The notes: generated from the sequence alone by a model not told the origin. 64,000 nucleotides of DNA from Benthicola sp964195715 (GCA_964195715.1 CAXMRU010000224.1:1-64000); one strand, 5' to 3'; positions 44,400-53,261 are shown, numbered from the stretch's first letter. Numbers and translations: made by a program.

Positions 44400-45560
44400 A
44401 TGCGGTTCTCAAAGAACATATCCTCCCTCGTTCCGTCCCCTACCCTGGCGATCAGCGCACGGGCCAAGCAGATGCGGGCAGCCGGGGAGTCGGTCATAGA
44501 CCTGTCTGCCGGAGAGCCCTCGTTCCCCACGCCGGACGTGGGCATCGCGGGGGGCGTAGATTTCGTCCGCTCTGGCAAGTCCGGATACCCGCCGACGCCA
44601 GGCATCCCGCAGCTCAGATCAGCGGTAGCCGACTACATCAACGGATCCACTGAACTCGCGTCGCTCGAGCCGGCGAACGTGATCATCTCGGCCGGAGTCA
44701 AGCAGGCGCTGTTCAATCTCTCCTTCTGCCTTTTCCAGGAGGGCGATGAGGTCCTCGTTCCCACTCCCTACTGGCCGACTTATCTGGCGGTCGTTCAGCT
44801 CGCGGGCGCCCTTCCCGTAATCGTCCCAACGGCGTGGGACGACGGTTTCCGAATCGACATCGACGAGCTGGAGAGGCTGCGGACTCCAGCCACGAAGGCG
44901 ATCTTCCTCAACTCTCCAGGAAACCCGAGCGGCGGTGTGTACGACCGGGACCAGATGGAGCAGTTAGCCGCATGGGCCAGGGAGAACGACGTGTGGATCG
45001 TGTCCGACGAGATCTACCGGCGCCTGTATTACCAGGGAGACTCCGCCCCCTCGATCTATGACGTCGCCCACGCCGCTGACCGCGTCGTACATCTCGACGG
45101 CGTCTCGAAAGCCTTCTCGATGCCGGGCTGGCGAATCGGCTATGCCGCGGCACCCACGGAGCTCATTCAGAAGATGTCCGCCCTGCAGAGCCAGACGACA
45201 TCCGGCGCCGCCGGCCCGTCGCAGCATGCGGCCGCCGCGGTCCTCGCTTCGCCCGAGCGTGACAACATCGTCCGCGGCTTCAAGGACATCTTGCACCGCC
45301 GGCGTGATACGGCAGTCGAGGCCCTCCGGGACGTGCCCGGATTGGAAATGCGGGTGCCTGCGGGAGCCATATACCTGTATGTACGGCTTATGGAATCGGA
45401 AGACTCCCTGGGAGTCGCCGAGGAGCTGCTGCTGGAGGCAGGTGTGGCATCGGTGCCGGGCGAGCCATTCGGAACGCCCGGCTACCTGCGGCTGAACTAC
45501 TCTGTGGCGGACGACGAACTAGCCGAGGGCCTCGCCCGCATAAGGACCTTCTTTTCCTGA
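44400..45560 (+). CDS. class I aminotransferase, aspartate aminotransferase type Ib
   Basis: 386 residues from the ATG at 44400, with GGGGG as ribosome site. PLP fold type I: VIDLSAGEPSFPTPDVG (substrate loop), SAGVKQALFN, YWPTYLAVVQ, LNSPGNPSGGVYDRDQM (Asn), IVSDEIYRRLYY (Asp, Tyr), GVSKAFSMPGWRIGY with the PLP Lys, and the C-terminal YLRLNYS with the carboxylate Arg. The pattern fits aspartate/prephenate aminotransferases of the Thermus type. Close relatives act on aspartate, prephenate or aromatic acids, so specificity is not certain. Confidence 0.9.
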   Translation: MRFSKNISSLVPSPTLAISARAKQMRAAGESVIDLSAGEPSFPTPDVGIAGGVDFVRSGKSGYPPTPGIPQLRSAVADYINGSTELASLEPANVIISAGVKQALFNLSFCLFQEGDEVLVPTPYWPTYLAVVQLAGALPVIVPTAWDDGFRIDIDELERLRTPATKAIFLNSPGNPSGGVYDRDQMEQLAAWARENDVWIVSDEIYRRLYYQGDSAPSIYDVAHAADRVVHLDGVSKAFSMPGWRIGYAAAPTELIQKMSALQSQTTSGAAGPSQHAAAAVLASPERDNIVRGFKDILHRRRDTAVEALRDVPGLEMRVPAGAIYLYVRLMESEDSLGVAEELLLEAGVASVPGEPFGTPGYLRLNYSVADDELAEGLARIRTFFS

Positions 45561-45570
45561 CTCGATCGTT

Positions 45571-45607
45571 TGCTGCGGCCGTCTCGAAACACCGACCGGC
45601 CGCAGCA
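45571..45607. terminator. convergent hairpin between aminotransferase and HU genes
   Basis: Perfect 11-base arms TGCTGCGGCCG (45571-45581) and CGGCCGCAGCA (45597-45607), loop of 15 bases. It lies ten bases past the aminotransferase stop and 16 bases before the HU stop, and could serve both. T tracts are short. Confidence 0.65.
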
Positions 45608-45623
45608 TTCCCATCCGACCGAC

Positions 45624-45911
45624 TCAGGCGGACTCCTCAACCTGCTTCTTGAACAGACGCGACGGCTTGAATACCGGTACGGCTCGCGCCGGTACCGCGA
45701 CGGAATCGCCCGTCCTCGGATTGCGGGCGATGCGAGGCTTCCGATTCCTGACCTTGAAAGTCCCGAAGCCCCGGATTTCGATGTGCTCTCCGTTGGCGAT
45801 CGCCTGTCTTACGGCGTTCAGAAACGCATCGATCACGGCTGCGCAGTCCTTCTTCGTAACGCCCGGCCCGATCGCTTCGTGTACCTGTTCGACGAGGTCA
45901 GCCTTGGTCAT
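45624..45911 (-). CDS. hup: HU/IHF-family DNA-binding protein
   Basis: 95 residues, nucleoid protein that bends DNA as a dimer. TKADLVEQVHEAIGPGVTKK opens the helical body; IEIRGFGTFKVRNRKPRIAR and NPRTGDSVAVPARAV form the beta-saddle and arm, and VPVFKPSRLFKKQVEE ends it. The conserved arm Pro (RNPRTG) that wedges between base pairs is present. HU and IHF subunits are hard to separate from sequence alone. Follows sppA after 57 bases, with GGGAG as ribosome site. Confidence 0.93.
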   Translation of the reverse strand: MTKADLVEQVHEAIGPGVTKKDCAAVIDAFLNAVRQAIANGEHIEIRGFGTFKVRNRKPRIARNPRTGDSVAVPARAVPVFKPSRLFKKQVEESA

Positions 45912-45968
45912 GTCAACTCCCTCTTCGCCGGTGGTTGATGGTCCGACCTGGCCCCTGACGGGGTATGA

Positions 45969-46901
45969 TCACGGCCATTGATAGCGGAGTCTCGGTCCGG
46001 ACAGAGACCGATCGAGGATGCTCCTCACGATGAGGTGCAGTCTCGACTCCTCCACTCCGCGGATTATGTCCCAGAATCCCAAACGTCGCTCCGCCGGGCG
46101 TACGGTACGCGGATTCTCTCCGAGTCCCGCCATCCGGCCGGCCACATCCACGGCTTCGCGCAGCGTCGCCGTCCGATCCACGAGTCCGGCCCGGGAGGCC
46201 TGCGCTCCCGACATCACACGTCCATCCGCAAGTGACTCTGCTTGCTCACGCCCCAGCTCCCTGTTCTCTACCACGGCCGCAAGGAACTGGTCGTAGACGT
46301 CGTCCACCAGGTCCTGGAGCACGCGCCGCTCCTCGCCCGTGAGATCCCGGACAGGCGAACCCAGGCCCTTCAAATCACCGCTCTTCACGACCTCCAGCCC
46401 TACGCCTACCTTTCTCAGGAGCTCCCCTGCGTTCGGGAATTGCATGATCACGCCAATGGATCCGGTGAGGGCACTCGGCAGCGCCAGAATGCTGTCAGCA
46501 CCCAGGGCGACGTAGTAGCCGCCGGATGCGCCGATCTCTCCTATCCACGCCACGACGGGTCGCTCATCTTCGTCCCGGAGACGAGCGAGCTCGGAGTACA
46601 TGCTCTGGGCCGCCCCCGCGACGCCACCCGGGGACCTGATCTCTATGACGAACCCACGGACGGACTCGTCCTCGCGGAACTGCTCGAGCCGTTGGAGAAA
46701 CGTCCCGTCCGATTCGATCACGCCCGTGACCGGGATGATCGCCACCCGATCGGAGGAAACGAAGGGAACATGTCCCCCGAGCATCAGGCGACCGACCACG
46801 GCTGCACCGATCGCGAAGAACGCTAGAAGAATAGCAATGCTGAGAACCGTCGTGCGACGTTGCACGTCAAGTGGCTCCCGCGTGCGGAGATTAGCCTCCA
46901 T
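45969..46901 (-). CDS. sppA: signal peptide peptidase SppA, short type
   Basis: 310-residue membrane-anchored serine protease. One N-terminal transmembrane segment (TTVLSIAILLAFFAIGAAVV) precedes the S49 domain: VAIIPVTGVIESDG, EIRSPGGVAGAAQS, nucleophile Ser in EIGASGGYYVALGAD and the catalytic Lys in VKSGDLKGLGSP. It is the single-domain form (Bacillus-like), half the E. coli length. It degrades cleaved signal peptides. ATG start; followed by hup. Confidence 0.92.
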   Translation of the reverse strand: MEANLRTREPLDVQRRTTVLSIAILLAFFAIGAAVVGRLMLGGHVPFVSSDRVAIIPVTGVIESDGTFLQRLEQFREDESVRGFVIEIRSPGGVAGAAQSMYSELARLRDEDERPVVAWIGEIGASGGYYVALGADSILALPSALTGSIGVIMQFPNAGELLRKVGVGLEVVKSGDLKGLGSPVRDLTGEERRVLQDLVDDVYDQFLAAVVENRELGREQAESLADGRVMSGAQASRAGLVDRTATLREAVDVAGRMAGLGENPRTVRPAERRLGFWDIIRGVEESRLHLIVRSILDRSLSGPRLRYQWP

Positions 46902-46990
46902 GGTGGGGATGCTGCCGCTGGATACACGGGCCGGCCCGCGTCCGCGGCGCCCCCAGACCGGTGCAAACTAGCGCCGTGCCCGAAACCGTG

Positions 46991-48130
46991 TCAACCGGTT
47001 GGCACCGCAGAAGTTGCGTCCATCGCTTCGACGAACCGCCGAAACAGGTACCGGCTGTCGTGCGGGCCCGGGGCCGCCTCGGGATGATACTGGACCGCAA
47101 ATACAGGTCGCGACGCATGGGCCAGCCCCTCTACGGTCCCGTCGTTGAGGTTCCGGTGAGTGACTCTCAGCTCCACCGCACCTTCCGCCAAACCGTCCAT
47201 TTCGGCGATCGCAAAGCCGTGATTCTGTGAAGTGATCTCGATTGCGCCCGTGTCGAGGTTGCGTACCGGATGGTTCCCTCCCCGGTGTCCGTACGGCAGC
47301 TTGTACGTCCGCCCGCCGAACGCCCGTGCGACCAACTGGCAACCGAGGCATATCCCGAATACCGGTACCCCTGCATCGCTCACGGCCCGGACGGTCTCCG
47401 CCGCACCCGGCACAGCAGAGGGGTCTCCGGGACCGTTGGATACGAACAGGCCCGCCGGTTGCCGCCGCAGGATTCCCTCCGGTCTGACGCTCGCCGGCAG
47501 CACCTCGACTCGATAACCATCCGCGGCTATCAGATCGAGACTACGCCGCTTCACTCCGAAGTCAAGGCAGACGACGACACCTTTCTCCGGGCCCCGCGCC
47601 TGGACCGAATACGGTTCCCTCGTCGACACACCGGTCGCCAGATCGAGCCCTGCCATAACCGGGTGGGAGGCCAACCGCTCCAGACCTTCCTCGATCGAGA
47701 GGGAGGAGGGAGCGATCAGCGCGCGCATCGCGCCCCTGTCCCGGACATGCCGCGTGATCGCCCGTGTGTCTGCGCCGGTGAGTACTGATATCCCATGTGT
47801 CGTCAGATACCGATCGAGCCCCTCCGCAGCTCGCCAGCCGCTCGTCACCCTCGACATTTCCCGTATAACGAAGCCGGAGACCCAGGGCCTGGATGCCTGC
47901 TCGTCCGCCGGCGTGACCCCGTAGTTGCCTATCATGGGAGCGGTCATCACGACGATCTGCCCGGCGAAGGAAGGATCCGTGAGCACCTCCTGGTAGCCGG
48001 TCAAATTGGTCGTAAACACCAACTCGCCGGCGGCATCGTTGGCCGCGCCTGCCAACCGACCCGGCCACGTCTTTCCGTCCTCCAGAAGAAGGAACCCGTT
48101 CAGATCTTGCGCGAGGGTCACCGCTGCCAT
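46991..48130 (-). CDS. carA: carbamoyl-phosphate synthase small subunit CarA
   Basis: Glutaminase subunit of carbamoyl-phosphate synthase. 379 residues from the ATG at 48130; a GTG at 48151 in frame would add seven residues. N-terminal domain GFLLLEDGKTWPGR and NLTGYQEVLTDPSFAGQ; class I amidotransferase with Cys in FGICLGCQLVARA, NHGFAIAEMD, and His/Glu in AVQYHPEAAPGP. No carB follows; it must lie elsewhere. Promoter space is shared with the divergent RNase H gene only 42 bases away. Confidence 0.94.
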   Translation of the reverse strand: MAAVTLAQDLNGFLLLEDGKTWPGRLAGAANDAAGELVFTTNLTGYQEVLTDPSFAGQIVVMTAPMIGNYGVTPADEQASRPWVSGFVIREMSRVTSGWRAAEGLDRYLTTHGISVLTGADTRAITRHVRDRGAMRALIAPSSLSIEEGLERLASHPVMAGLDLATGVSTREPYSVQARGPEKGVVVCLDFGVKRRSLDLIAADGYRVEVLPASVRPEGILRRQPAGLFVSNGPGDPSAVPGAAETVRAVSDAGVPVFGICLGCQLVARAFGGRTYKLPYGHRGGNHPVRNLDTGAIEITSQNHGFAIAEMDGLAEGAVELRVTHRNLNDGTVEGLAHASRPVFAVQYHPEAAPGPHDSRYLFRRFVEAMDATSAVPTG

Positions 48131-48172
48131 CCAATTGAGGTTCACGATCACGCCGATACATTGCGGAGCGCT

Positions 48173-48775
48173 ATGGCATCCGATCTGGTGTATATCTACG
48201 CGGACGAATCCTGCCTCGGCAACCAGCGACAGGACGTTGCCCGACCCGGGGCCGCTGCCGGCATGCTCGAGCGGTTCGACGATCGCAAGGGCTGGTACCG
48301 GAGAGATTTCGCCGCGTTCGAACCCGACACGACGAACAACCGAATGGCCCTGTGGTCGGCCATACTAGGCCTGTCGGCCCTCAAGAGGCCCTGCGACGTC
48401 GTATTCACGTCCGACAGCCAGTACCTCGTGCGCGGAATGAAGGACTGGGTGCACGGTTGGGCTCGGAGAGGTTGGAAGCGCAAGGGTGGACCGATCGAGA
48501 ACCTGGATCTGTGGCGACGCCTCGTCGCCGGTGCGGCCATGCACCGGGTAGAGTGGCGCTGGGTGCGGGGACACGCCGAGCACCCGAAGAACGAGTACGC
48601 CAATGACCTGGTCGTCGCGACGGCCAGGTCAGGCAAAGCCCCGGCCGGACTCGTGTCCTCGAGTTTCGAGGAATGGCTGGCGGAGCAAGTGGATCTTGGC
48701 AGGTTCGTCGACTACCTGGACCTGCCGCCGGACGAACCGTTCAAGCCGGACCCCGCGGTGTCAGCAGAGCCCTGA
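48173..48775 (+). CDS. rnhA: RNase HI-like protein with altered active site
   Basis: 200 residues; GGAG lies five bases before the ATG at 48173. The fold is RNase HI: LVYIYADESCLGN (Asp of the first strand), TNNRMALWSAILGLSAL, VVFTSDSQYLVRGMKDWV (third Asp), WVRGHAEHPKNEYANDLV. Compared with E. coli, Glu48 (NNRMEL) is Ala and Asp134 is Asn, with a new Glu directly after the first Asp. D10 and D70 are kept. About 50 extra residues follow the domain. It may be a low-activity or specialised enzyme; the name is from the fold. Confidence 0.8.
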   Translation: MASDLVYIYADESCLGNQRQDVARPGAAAGMLERFDDRKGWYRRDFAAFEPDTTNNRMALWSAILGLSALKRPCDVVFTSDSQYLVRGMKDWVHGWARRGWKRKGGPIENLDLWRRLVAGAAMHRVEWRWVRGHAEHPKNEYANDLVVATARSGKAPAGLVSSSFEEWLAEQVDLGRFVDYLDLPPDEPFKPDPAVSAEP

Positions 48776-48809
48776 TCCCGCTGTCAGCAGGGCCCTGTTC
48801 TGGCTGGAG

Positions 48810-49214
48810 TCAGTCGCCTTCGGGATTCTCTTCGGGGGCGCCGGTCTCACCTTCCGCTGGAACTTGAACCGGTACCGGGGTGACCTGCGTTCCCTGCCCC
48901 TCCGTCTCCAGAACGGATGCAGGTGGTGCCGCCCGCTGTCCAGCATCCTGGCGGAGGATCGACTCCGGCGCGGTCGATTGACGGGCCGACAGAACGGCCA
49001 GCAGTAGCGCCAGTACCAGGAATGCTCCTCCTCCATACCACGTGGCCCGCGTCAGGAAGTTGGCTGTCTGCCGTCCTCCCATGAATGAATCCGTGGACGA
49101 CGAAGCGCCCCCGAACTCAGCCGCCAGACCGCCGCCCTTACCGGACTGCAGCAATACGATCAAGATTAGCAGAAACGAGATGATGCCAATCAGAGCCGTT
49201 AGTAGCGTATACAT
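48810..49214 (-). CDS. secG: preprotein translocase subunit SecG
   Basis: Two-helix membrane component of the Sec channel. 134 residues: helix 1 YTLLTALIGIISFLLILIVL, the loop LLQSGKGGGLAAEFGG (diagnostic), a Ser-rich turn, helix 2 GGAFLVLALLLAVLSA. A further 50-residue Pro/Glu-rich tail is longer than average. Downstream of tpiA with a strong terminator between. Confidence 0.93.
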   Translation of the reverse strand: MYTLLTALIGIISFLLILIVLLQSGKGGGLAAEFGGASSSTDSFMGGRQTANFLTRATWYGGGAFLVLALLLAVLSARQSTAPESILRQDAGQRAAPPASVLETEGQGTQVTPVPVQVPAEGETGAPEENPEGD

Positions 49215-49235
49215 TCCGCCTCTTCCTCGCGTGAC

Positions 49236-49270
49236 AAAAAAGGTGCGGGCCTCCTGACAGGGCCCACACC
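49236..49270 (-). terminator. intrinsic terminator after tpiA
   Basis: On the minus strand, GGTGTGGGCC (49270-49261) pairs with GGCCCGCACC (49251-49242) with one G-U wobble, loop of nine, followed directly by TTTTTT (49241-49236). It ends the gap-pgk-tpiA transcript 68 bases past the tpiA stop and lies about 20 bases before the secG ATG. This is the best-formed terminator in the window. Confidence 0.85.
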
Positions 49271-49277
49271 GGCTGTA

Positions 49278-49306
49278 AAATTAGGGATTCCCGCGAACGG
49301 AGTCAA
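49278..49306 (-). promoter_or_regulatory. possible promoter just upstream of the tpiA terminator
   Basis: -35 TTGACT (49306-49301), 17-base spacer, -10 TAATTT (49283-49278), minus strand. The start would fall at the base of the terminator hairpin, so any transcript toward secG must cross it. This would be an attenuation layout if real; the -10 is only three of six. Confidence 0.3.
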
Positions 49307-49338
49307 CGTCGGAGACGCACACCCCTTCCTACCTGCCC

Positions 49339-50097
49339 TCAACGTCCAGCCGAGCAGATCGCAGCGAAGCCCTCGGGATCCAGACTGGCGCCACCGACCA
49401 GGGCTCCGTCGACTCCGTGCGCCGACAGCAGCTCGTCGATGTTGGCCGGTTTCACACTTCCACCGTACAGAATGACCGCGTCCGCGGGACCGCCGCGCAT
49501 CTCGATCTCGCGTCGCACGACCGCGTGCGCCGCCGCCGCGTCATCCGCCGACGCCGTACGCCCGGTGCCGATAGCCCAGACGGGTTCGTACGCATACGTG
49601 AGACTCGCGATGCCGTGGCCGTCCAACGTGTCGAGGACTGCTTTGATCTGCCGAGACAGAACGATCTCCAACTGGTCCGCCTCGCGCTCTTCGAGCGTCT
49701 CGCCCACGCACAGGAGGGGACGGGTGTCGGACTCGAGTATCCGGTCCACCTTCGCCGCCACCGTCGCGTCGTCGTCGCCAAACTCACGCCTCCGTTCCGA
49801 ATGTCCAGCCAGAGCCCAGCCAACGCCCGCCTCCTTCGCCATCGCGGCCGACACCGCACCCGTGTGGGCCCCCGCCGCAGCCTCGTGAACGTCCTGCACG
49901 CCCAGCTCCAGATCTGGCCGACCCGCAGACGCGTCTTGAAACGCGGTAACACTGATGGACGGCGGAAAGAACACGACCCGGGCGTCGTCACGCGGAGAAT
50001 GAAGTTCGGCGAATGCCGCAACGAACTCCGACGCTCCTCGCGGACCCAGATGCATCTTCCAGTTCGCCGCGAACATCGGTCGTCTTGAATCGTTCAT
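49339..50097 (-). CDS. tpiA: triosephosphate isomerase TpiA
   Basis: Interconverts dihydroxyacetone phosphate and glyceraldehyde 3-phosphate. 252 residues. FAANWKMHLGP (Asn, Lys), GHSERRREFG (His) and YEPVWAIGTGRTAS (Glu) give the active site, and GGSVKPANIDELL the phosphate loop. Third gene of gap-pgk-tpiA, six bases after pgk. Confidence 0.97.
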   Translation of the reverse strand: MNDSRRPMFAANWKMHLGPRGASEFVAAFAELHSPRDDARVVFFPPSISVTAFQDASAGRPDLELGVQDVHEAAAGAHTGAVSAAMAKEAGVGWALAGHSERRREFGDDDATVAAKVDRILESDTRPLLCVGETLEEREADQLEIVLSRQIKAVLDTLDGHGIASLTYAYEPVWAIGTGRTASADDAAAAHAVVRREIEMRGGPADAVILYGGSVKPANIDELLSAHGVDGALVGGASLDPEGFAAICSAGR

Positions 50098-50103
50098 CGT
50101 TCC

Positions 50104-51303
50104 TCAAGCCGGATCCAGGACTTCGATCCCCGGGAGTGTCCCCTTCGCCAGGAACTCCAACGATGCCCCACCACCCGTCGAAACATGTGAAACCGCATCG
50201 GAAAGACCGGCCTGGCGGATCGCACTGGCCGAGTCACCGCCACCAATGACCGTGAACCCGCCGCCCGCCGTGCAGTCGGCTACCGCCCGAGCGACCTCGA
50301 CTGTACCAGCATCGAAACCGTGCCTCTCGAACACGCCCATGGGCCCGTTCCAGAATACCGTCGCCGCATCGCGCACGATCGCTCCGAACGCGGCGCGAGT
50401 ATCCGGACCGATGTCCAGCGCGGCCCGGTTCGGCGGAACGCAATTCGCGGCCACCACTTCGGCCGCAGTCGCATCCGCTGCATCCGGCGGCGCCACGATG
50501 AGGTCGCTCGGTAATCGAAGCTTGTCCGGACCGATGTCCAGGAAGCGCCGCGCCGTGGGAACAGCGACTTCCTCGACGAGCGAGAGCCCGGTTCTCGCCC
50601 CGCTGGCCGCAAGGAAGGTGTTTGCCATCGCACCACCGATGAGCACGACGTCAGCGCTCTCCAGGAACGTCTCCAGCAGGCCAATCTTGTCGCCGATCTT
50701 GGCGCCACCGAGGATCACGACGAGCGGCCTGCGCCCGGCCGCGCGCAGAGTATTCAGGGCTTCGAGTTCCTTCTGGACCAGGAAACCGGCGACAGCTGGA
50801 TGAAGGAACTCAGTGACTCCGACCACGGACGCGTGGGCCCTGTGCGTACTGCCGAAGGCGTCGTTCACGAACAGATCGCCCAGCCGCGCGAACCGGGCCG
50901 CGAGATCGAGGTCGTTCTTTGTCTCACCGGGAAGGAAGCGCGTGTTCTCCAGCAGCAGCACTTCGCCGCGTGGCAGGGACTCGATCGCGTCCACCGCTTC
51001 ACTCGAGTCGGTCGACGCAACGAACCTCGCCGGCGCCCCGAGCAGCTCAGCCAGTACCGGAGCCACCGGCGCCAGAGACAACGAAGGCACTACCTGACTT
51101 TTCGGGCGTCCGAGATGCGACAGGAGGACCGGCCGGCCGCCGTGGTCCATCACGTATCGGAGGGTGGGGATCGTAGCCTCAACGCGGGTCACGTCGCCGA
51201 CCGACCCATCCTCATTCAGTGGTACGTTATAGTCGACTCGAATCAGGACCCGGCGCCCGTCCAGCTCAGAAGGCGCCAGGTCTCTCAGGCTCTTTCTCGG
51301 CAC
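50104..51303 (-). CDS. pgk: phosphoglycerate kinase Pgk
   Basis: Substrate-level ATP synthesis in glycolysis. 399 residues with a GTG start. RRVLIRVDYNVPLNEDGSVG and LLSHLGRPKSQ bind phosphoglycerate; VILGGAKIGDKIGLLE and FWNGPMGVFERHGF, then VIGGGDSASAIRQAG, form the nucleotide half. Lies between gap (42 bases) and tpiA. Confidence 0.97.
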   Translation of the reverse strand: MPRKSLRDLAPSELDGRRVLIRVDYNVPLNEDGSVGDVTRVEATIPTLRYVMDHGGRPVLLSHLGRPKSQVVPSLSLAPVAPVLAELLGAPARFVASTDSSEAVDAIESLPRGEVLLLENTRFLPGETKNDLDLAARFARLGDLFVNDAFGSTHRAHASVVGVTEFLHPAVAGFLVQKELEALNTLRAAGRRPLVVILGGAKIGDKIGLLETFLESADVVLIGGAMANTFLAASGARTGLSLVEEVAVPTARRFLDIGPDKLRLPSDLIVAPPDAADATAAEVVAANCVPPNRAALDIGPDTRAAFGAIVRDAATVFWNGPMGVFERHGFDAGTVEVARAVADCTAGGGFTVIGGGDSASAIRQAGLSDAVSHVSTGGGASLEFLAKGTLPGIEVLDPA

Positions 51304-51345
51304 GCTTCGTCCTCTCGGCCTGGCAGGTCGCTGAACCAGCTTCGC

Positions 51346-52356
51346 CTACAGACTCTGCCCGATGTAACGGGCGAGGTCCACGCAGCGCATGGAGTAGGCC
51401 CACTCGTTGTCGTACCACGAGATCACCTTCACGAGCCGGCCTGCGACGACCGACGTGGATGGCCCGTCAATGATGGAGCTATTCGGGTTACCCACGTAAT
51501 CCACCGAAACGAGAAGGCTCGCCTCGTATGCCAGTATACCCTTCAGGCTTCCTTCGGCGGCACGGCGATACGCGTCGTTGACTTCCTCGACCGTCGTATC
51601 CCGACCAAGGTTCGCGACGAGATCGACTATGGAAACGTTCGGGGTCGGCACGCGCATGGCCATTCCGTCGATCTTGCCCCTGACCGCCGGTATCACCAGC
51701 CCGGTCGCCTTTGCAGCCCCTGTCGTCGTTGGAATAATCGAGACCGCAGCCGCTCTCGCGCGCCTGAGGTCCTTGTGAGGCAGATCCAGGATGCGCTGGT
51801 CATTCGTGTAGCTGTGCACCGTTGTCATCAAGCCACTCTCGAAACCGAACTCGTCCACCAGCACCTTTACGGCCGGTGCAACGCAGTTGGTCGTGCAACT
51901 GGCGTTCGAGATGATGTCGTGACTCGCGGGATCGTAGTCGTCTCCGTTTACTCCCAGTACGATCGTAACGTCCGGGTCCGGCGCCGGAGCGGTGATCACG
52001 ACCTTCCGGGCACCGGCCTCCAGGTGCTTCGACGCGTCCGAGCGCTTGCGGAACAGGCCGGTGGCCTCGAACACGATGTCCACTCCGAGCTCCGACCACG
52101 GGAGATCCGCCGGATCGCGCACCGAGAGGACGTCGAACCGCTCACCGTCGATGACCAGGGCGTTGCCATCCACCTGGACGTCGCCGTCGTACGTACCATG
52201 CACAGAGTCGTATTTGAATAGATGTCCCAGCGTTGCCGCATCCGTCAGGTCGTTGATGGCCACGAGATCGAGCTCGCCTATTCCCTCCTGCAGCGCTGCG
52301 CGGAGGATGTTTCGCCCGATCCGCCCGAAACCATTGATCGCGATCTTGACCGACAT
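51346..52356 (-). CDS. gap: glyceraldehyde-3-phosphate dehydrogenase
   Basis: 336 residues from the ATG at 52356, where the sequence becomes KIAINGFGRIGRNILRAA. NAD-dependent type. Catalytic Cys in SNASCTTNCVAPAVK, His in TVHSYTNDQRILDL, and the C-terminal SWYDNEWAYSMRCVDL. The adenine-site Asp near AINDL suggests NAD preference. It opens the gap-pgk-tpiA operon. Confidence 0.97.
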   Translation of the reverse strand: MSVKIAINGFGRIGRNILRAALQEGIGELDLVAINDLTDAATLGHLFKYDSVHGTYDGDVQVDGNALVIDGERFDVLSVRDPADLPWSELGVDIVFEATGLFRKRSDASKHLEAGARKVVITAPAPDPDVTIVLGVNGDDYDPASHDIISNASCTTNCVAPAVKVLVDEFGFESGLMTTVHSYTNDQRILDLPHKDLRRARAAAVSIIPTTTGAAKATGLVIPAVRGKIDGMAMRVPTPNVSIVDLVANLGRDTTVEEVNDAYRRAAEGSLKGILAYEASLLVSVDYVGNPNSSIIDGPSTSVVAGRLVKVISWYDNEWAYSMRCVDLARYIGQSL

Positions 52357-52400
52357 ATGAATGACTCCGGTCTGAGGATTCTCTGGTTGAAGGAACCATA

Positions 52401-52430
52401 GCTTGCACGCGCCGAGTGTCGTGCACAAGC
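52401..52430. other. bulged inverted repeat upstream of gap
   Basis: Arms GCTTGCACG (52401-52409) and CGTGCACAAGC (52420-52430) pair with a two-base bulge around a ten-base loop. It lies 45-75 bases before the gap ATG, downstream of comF. It could be a weak comF terminator or a regulator site for glycolysis; nothing decides between them. No clear gap promoter is visible in the same 92-base interval. Confidence 0.3.
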
Positions 52431-52448
52431 CCCGTCTGCGAGGGAGAA

Positions 52449-53261
52449 TCAGCCCACTTCGAGCGCCGGCGCGGTTCTGGCGAAACTCACGGCGCCGAGG
52501 CACTCCAGCCCGGCTGCCTCGAGCGCCGCCGCGCAGGCTCCGGCCGTGGAACCCGTCGTAATCACGTCGTCCACGACCACCGCCGCCAGCGCGCTCACTT
52601 CAGGCTCGCACCCGGTCCCGTCCGTCCCCATCGGCGTGTACGACACCAGCCCCTCCGCCGCACCAGGAACGATCGCGTAGGCACCGGCCGCCCTGCGCTC
52701 CCGCTGCCGTCGCCCGAGTCTCGCCTGTGACGGACCGCCGCGCACACGGCACAGCAGGTCGGCTACCTCCCAGCCCGTCAACTCGGACAGGGCGTCGGCC
52801 AGGAGCTCGGCCTGATTGAAACCGCGCTCCCTGCGTCGGGCTGGAGCGAGTGGAACGGGAACGAGGATAGGATGAGGCGAATCAGCCACCCGGTGCAGGG
52901 CCGGCAGCATACGAATCGCCATAAATTGCGCGAGCTGGGTCCATCCCCTGTACTTGAGACCGCGAACGATCCGGGCAGCAGCCCCGTCGTGCAAGCAGGC
53001 CGAGGCCGTCCGGCAGAGGTGGGGAGGCCAGCTTTCGCATTGAGAACATCCCGCCGCTCCAGCCTGATCGACGACTCGCGTAATCCCGCACCGAGGGCAT
53101 AGGGGCAGGGGAATCGGCGCCACACGCGACGCGCACAGGTCACAGATTGGAGACCGATCAGCGGAGACCGCTACGCCACACGCGGCGCACCCGCACGGGA
53201 CTACCGCGTCGCAGAAATCAGCCAGCCAACCGGCCAGCCCTCGGATAGTTCCGACCGTCAC
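52449..53261 (-). CDS. comF: ComF-family phosphoribosyltransferase-like protein
   Basis: 270 residues from the GTG at 53261, overlapping the aroE stop (GTGA). An N-terminal zinc ribbon (CGCAACG ... ICDLCASRV, LCPRCG, CSQC) precedes a type I PRTase fold whose PRPP loop is AVVVDDVITTGSTA. VPVPLAPARRRERGFNQAEL and RQRERRAAGAY are ComF marks. In competent bacteria ComF helps take up single-stranded DNA; in others it is unclear. Late comF genes alone do not prove competence. Confidence 0.9.
   Translation of the reverse strand: MTVGTIRGLAGWLADFCDAVVPCGCAACGVAVSADRSPICDLCASRVAPIPLPLCPRCGITRVVDQAGAAGCSQCESWPPHLCRTASACLHDGAAARIVRGLKYRGWTQLAQFMAIRMLPALHRVADSPHPILVPVPLAPARRRERGFNQAELLADALSELTGWEVADLLCRVRGGPSQARLGRRQRERRAAGAYAIVPGAAEGLVSYTPMGTDGTGCEPEVSALAAVVVDDVITTGSTAGACAAALEAAGLECLGAVSFARTAPALEVG

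Noticed and set aside
45954..45965. Small hairpin CCCC-TGAC-GGGG between hup and sppA
   Set aside because: Four-base stem without T tract; too small to call a terminator.
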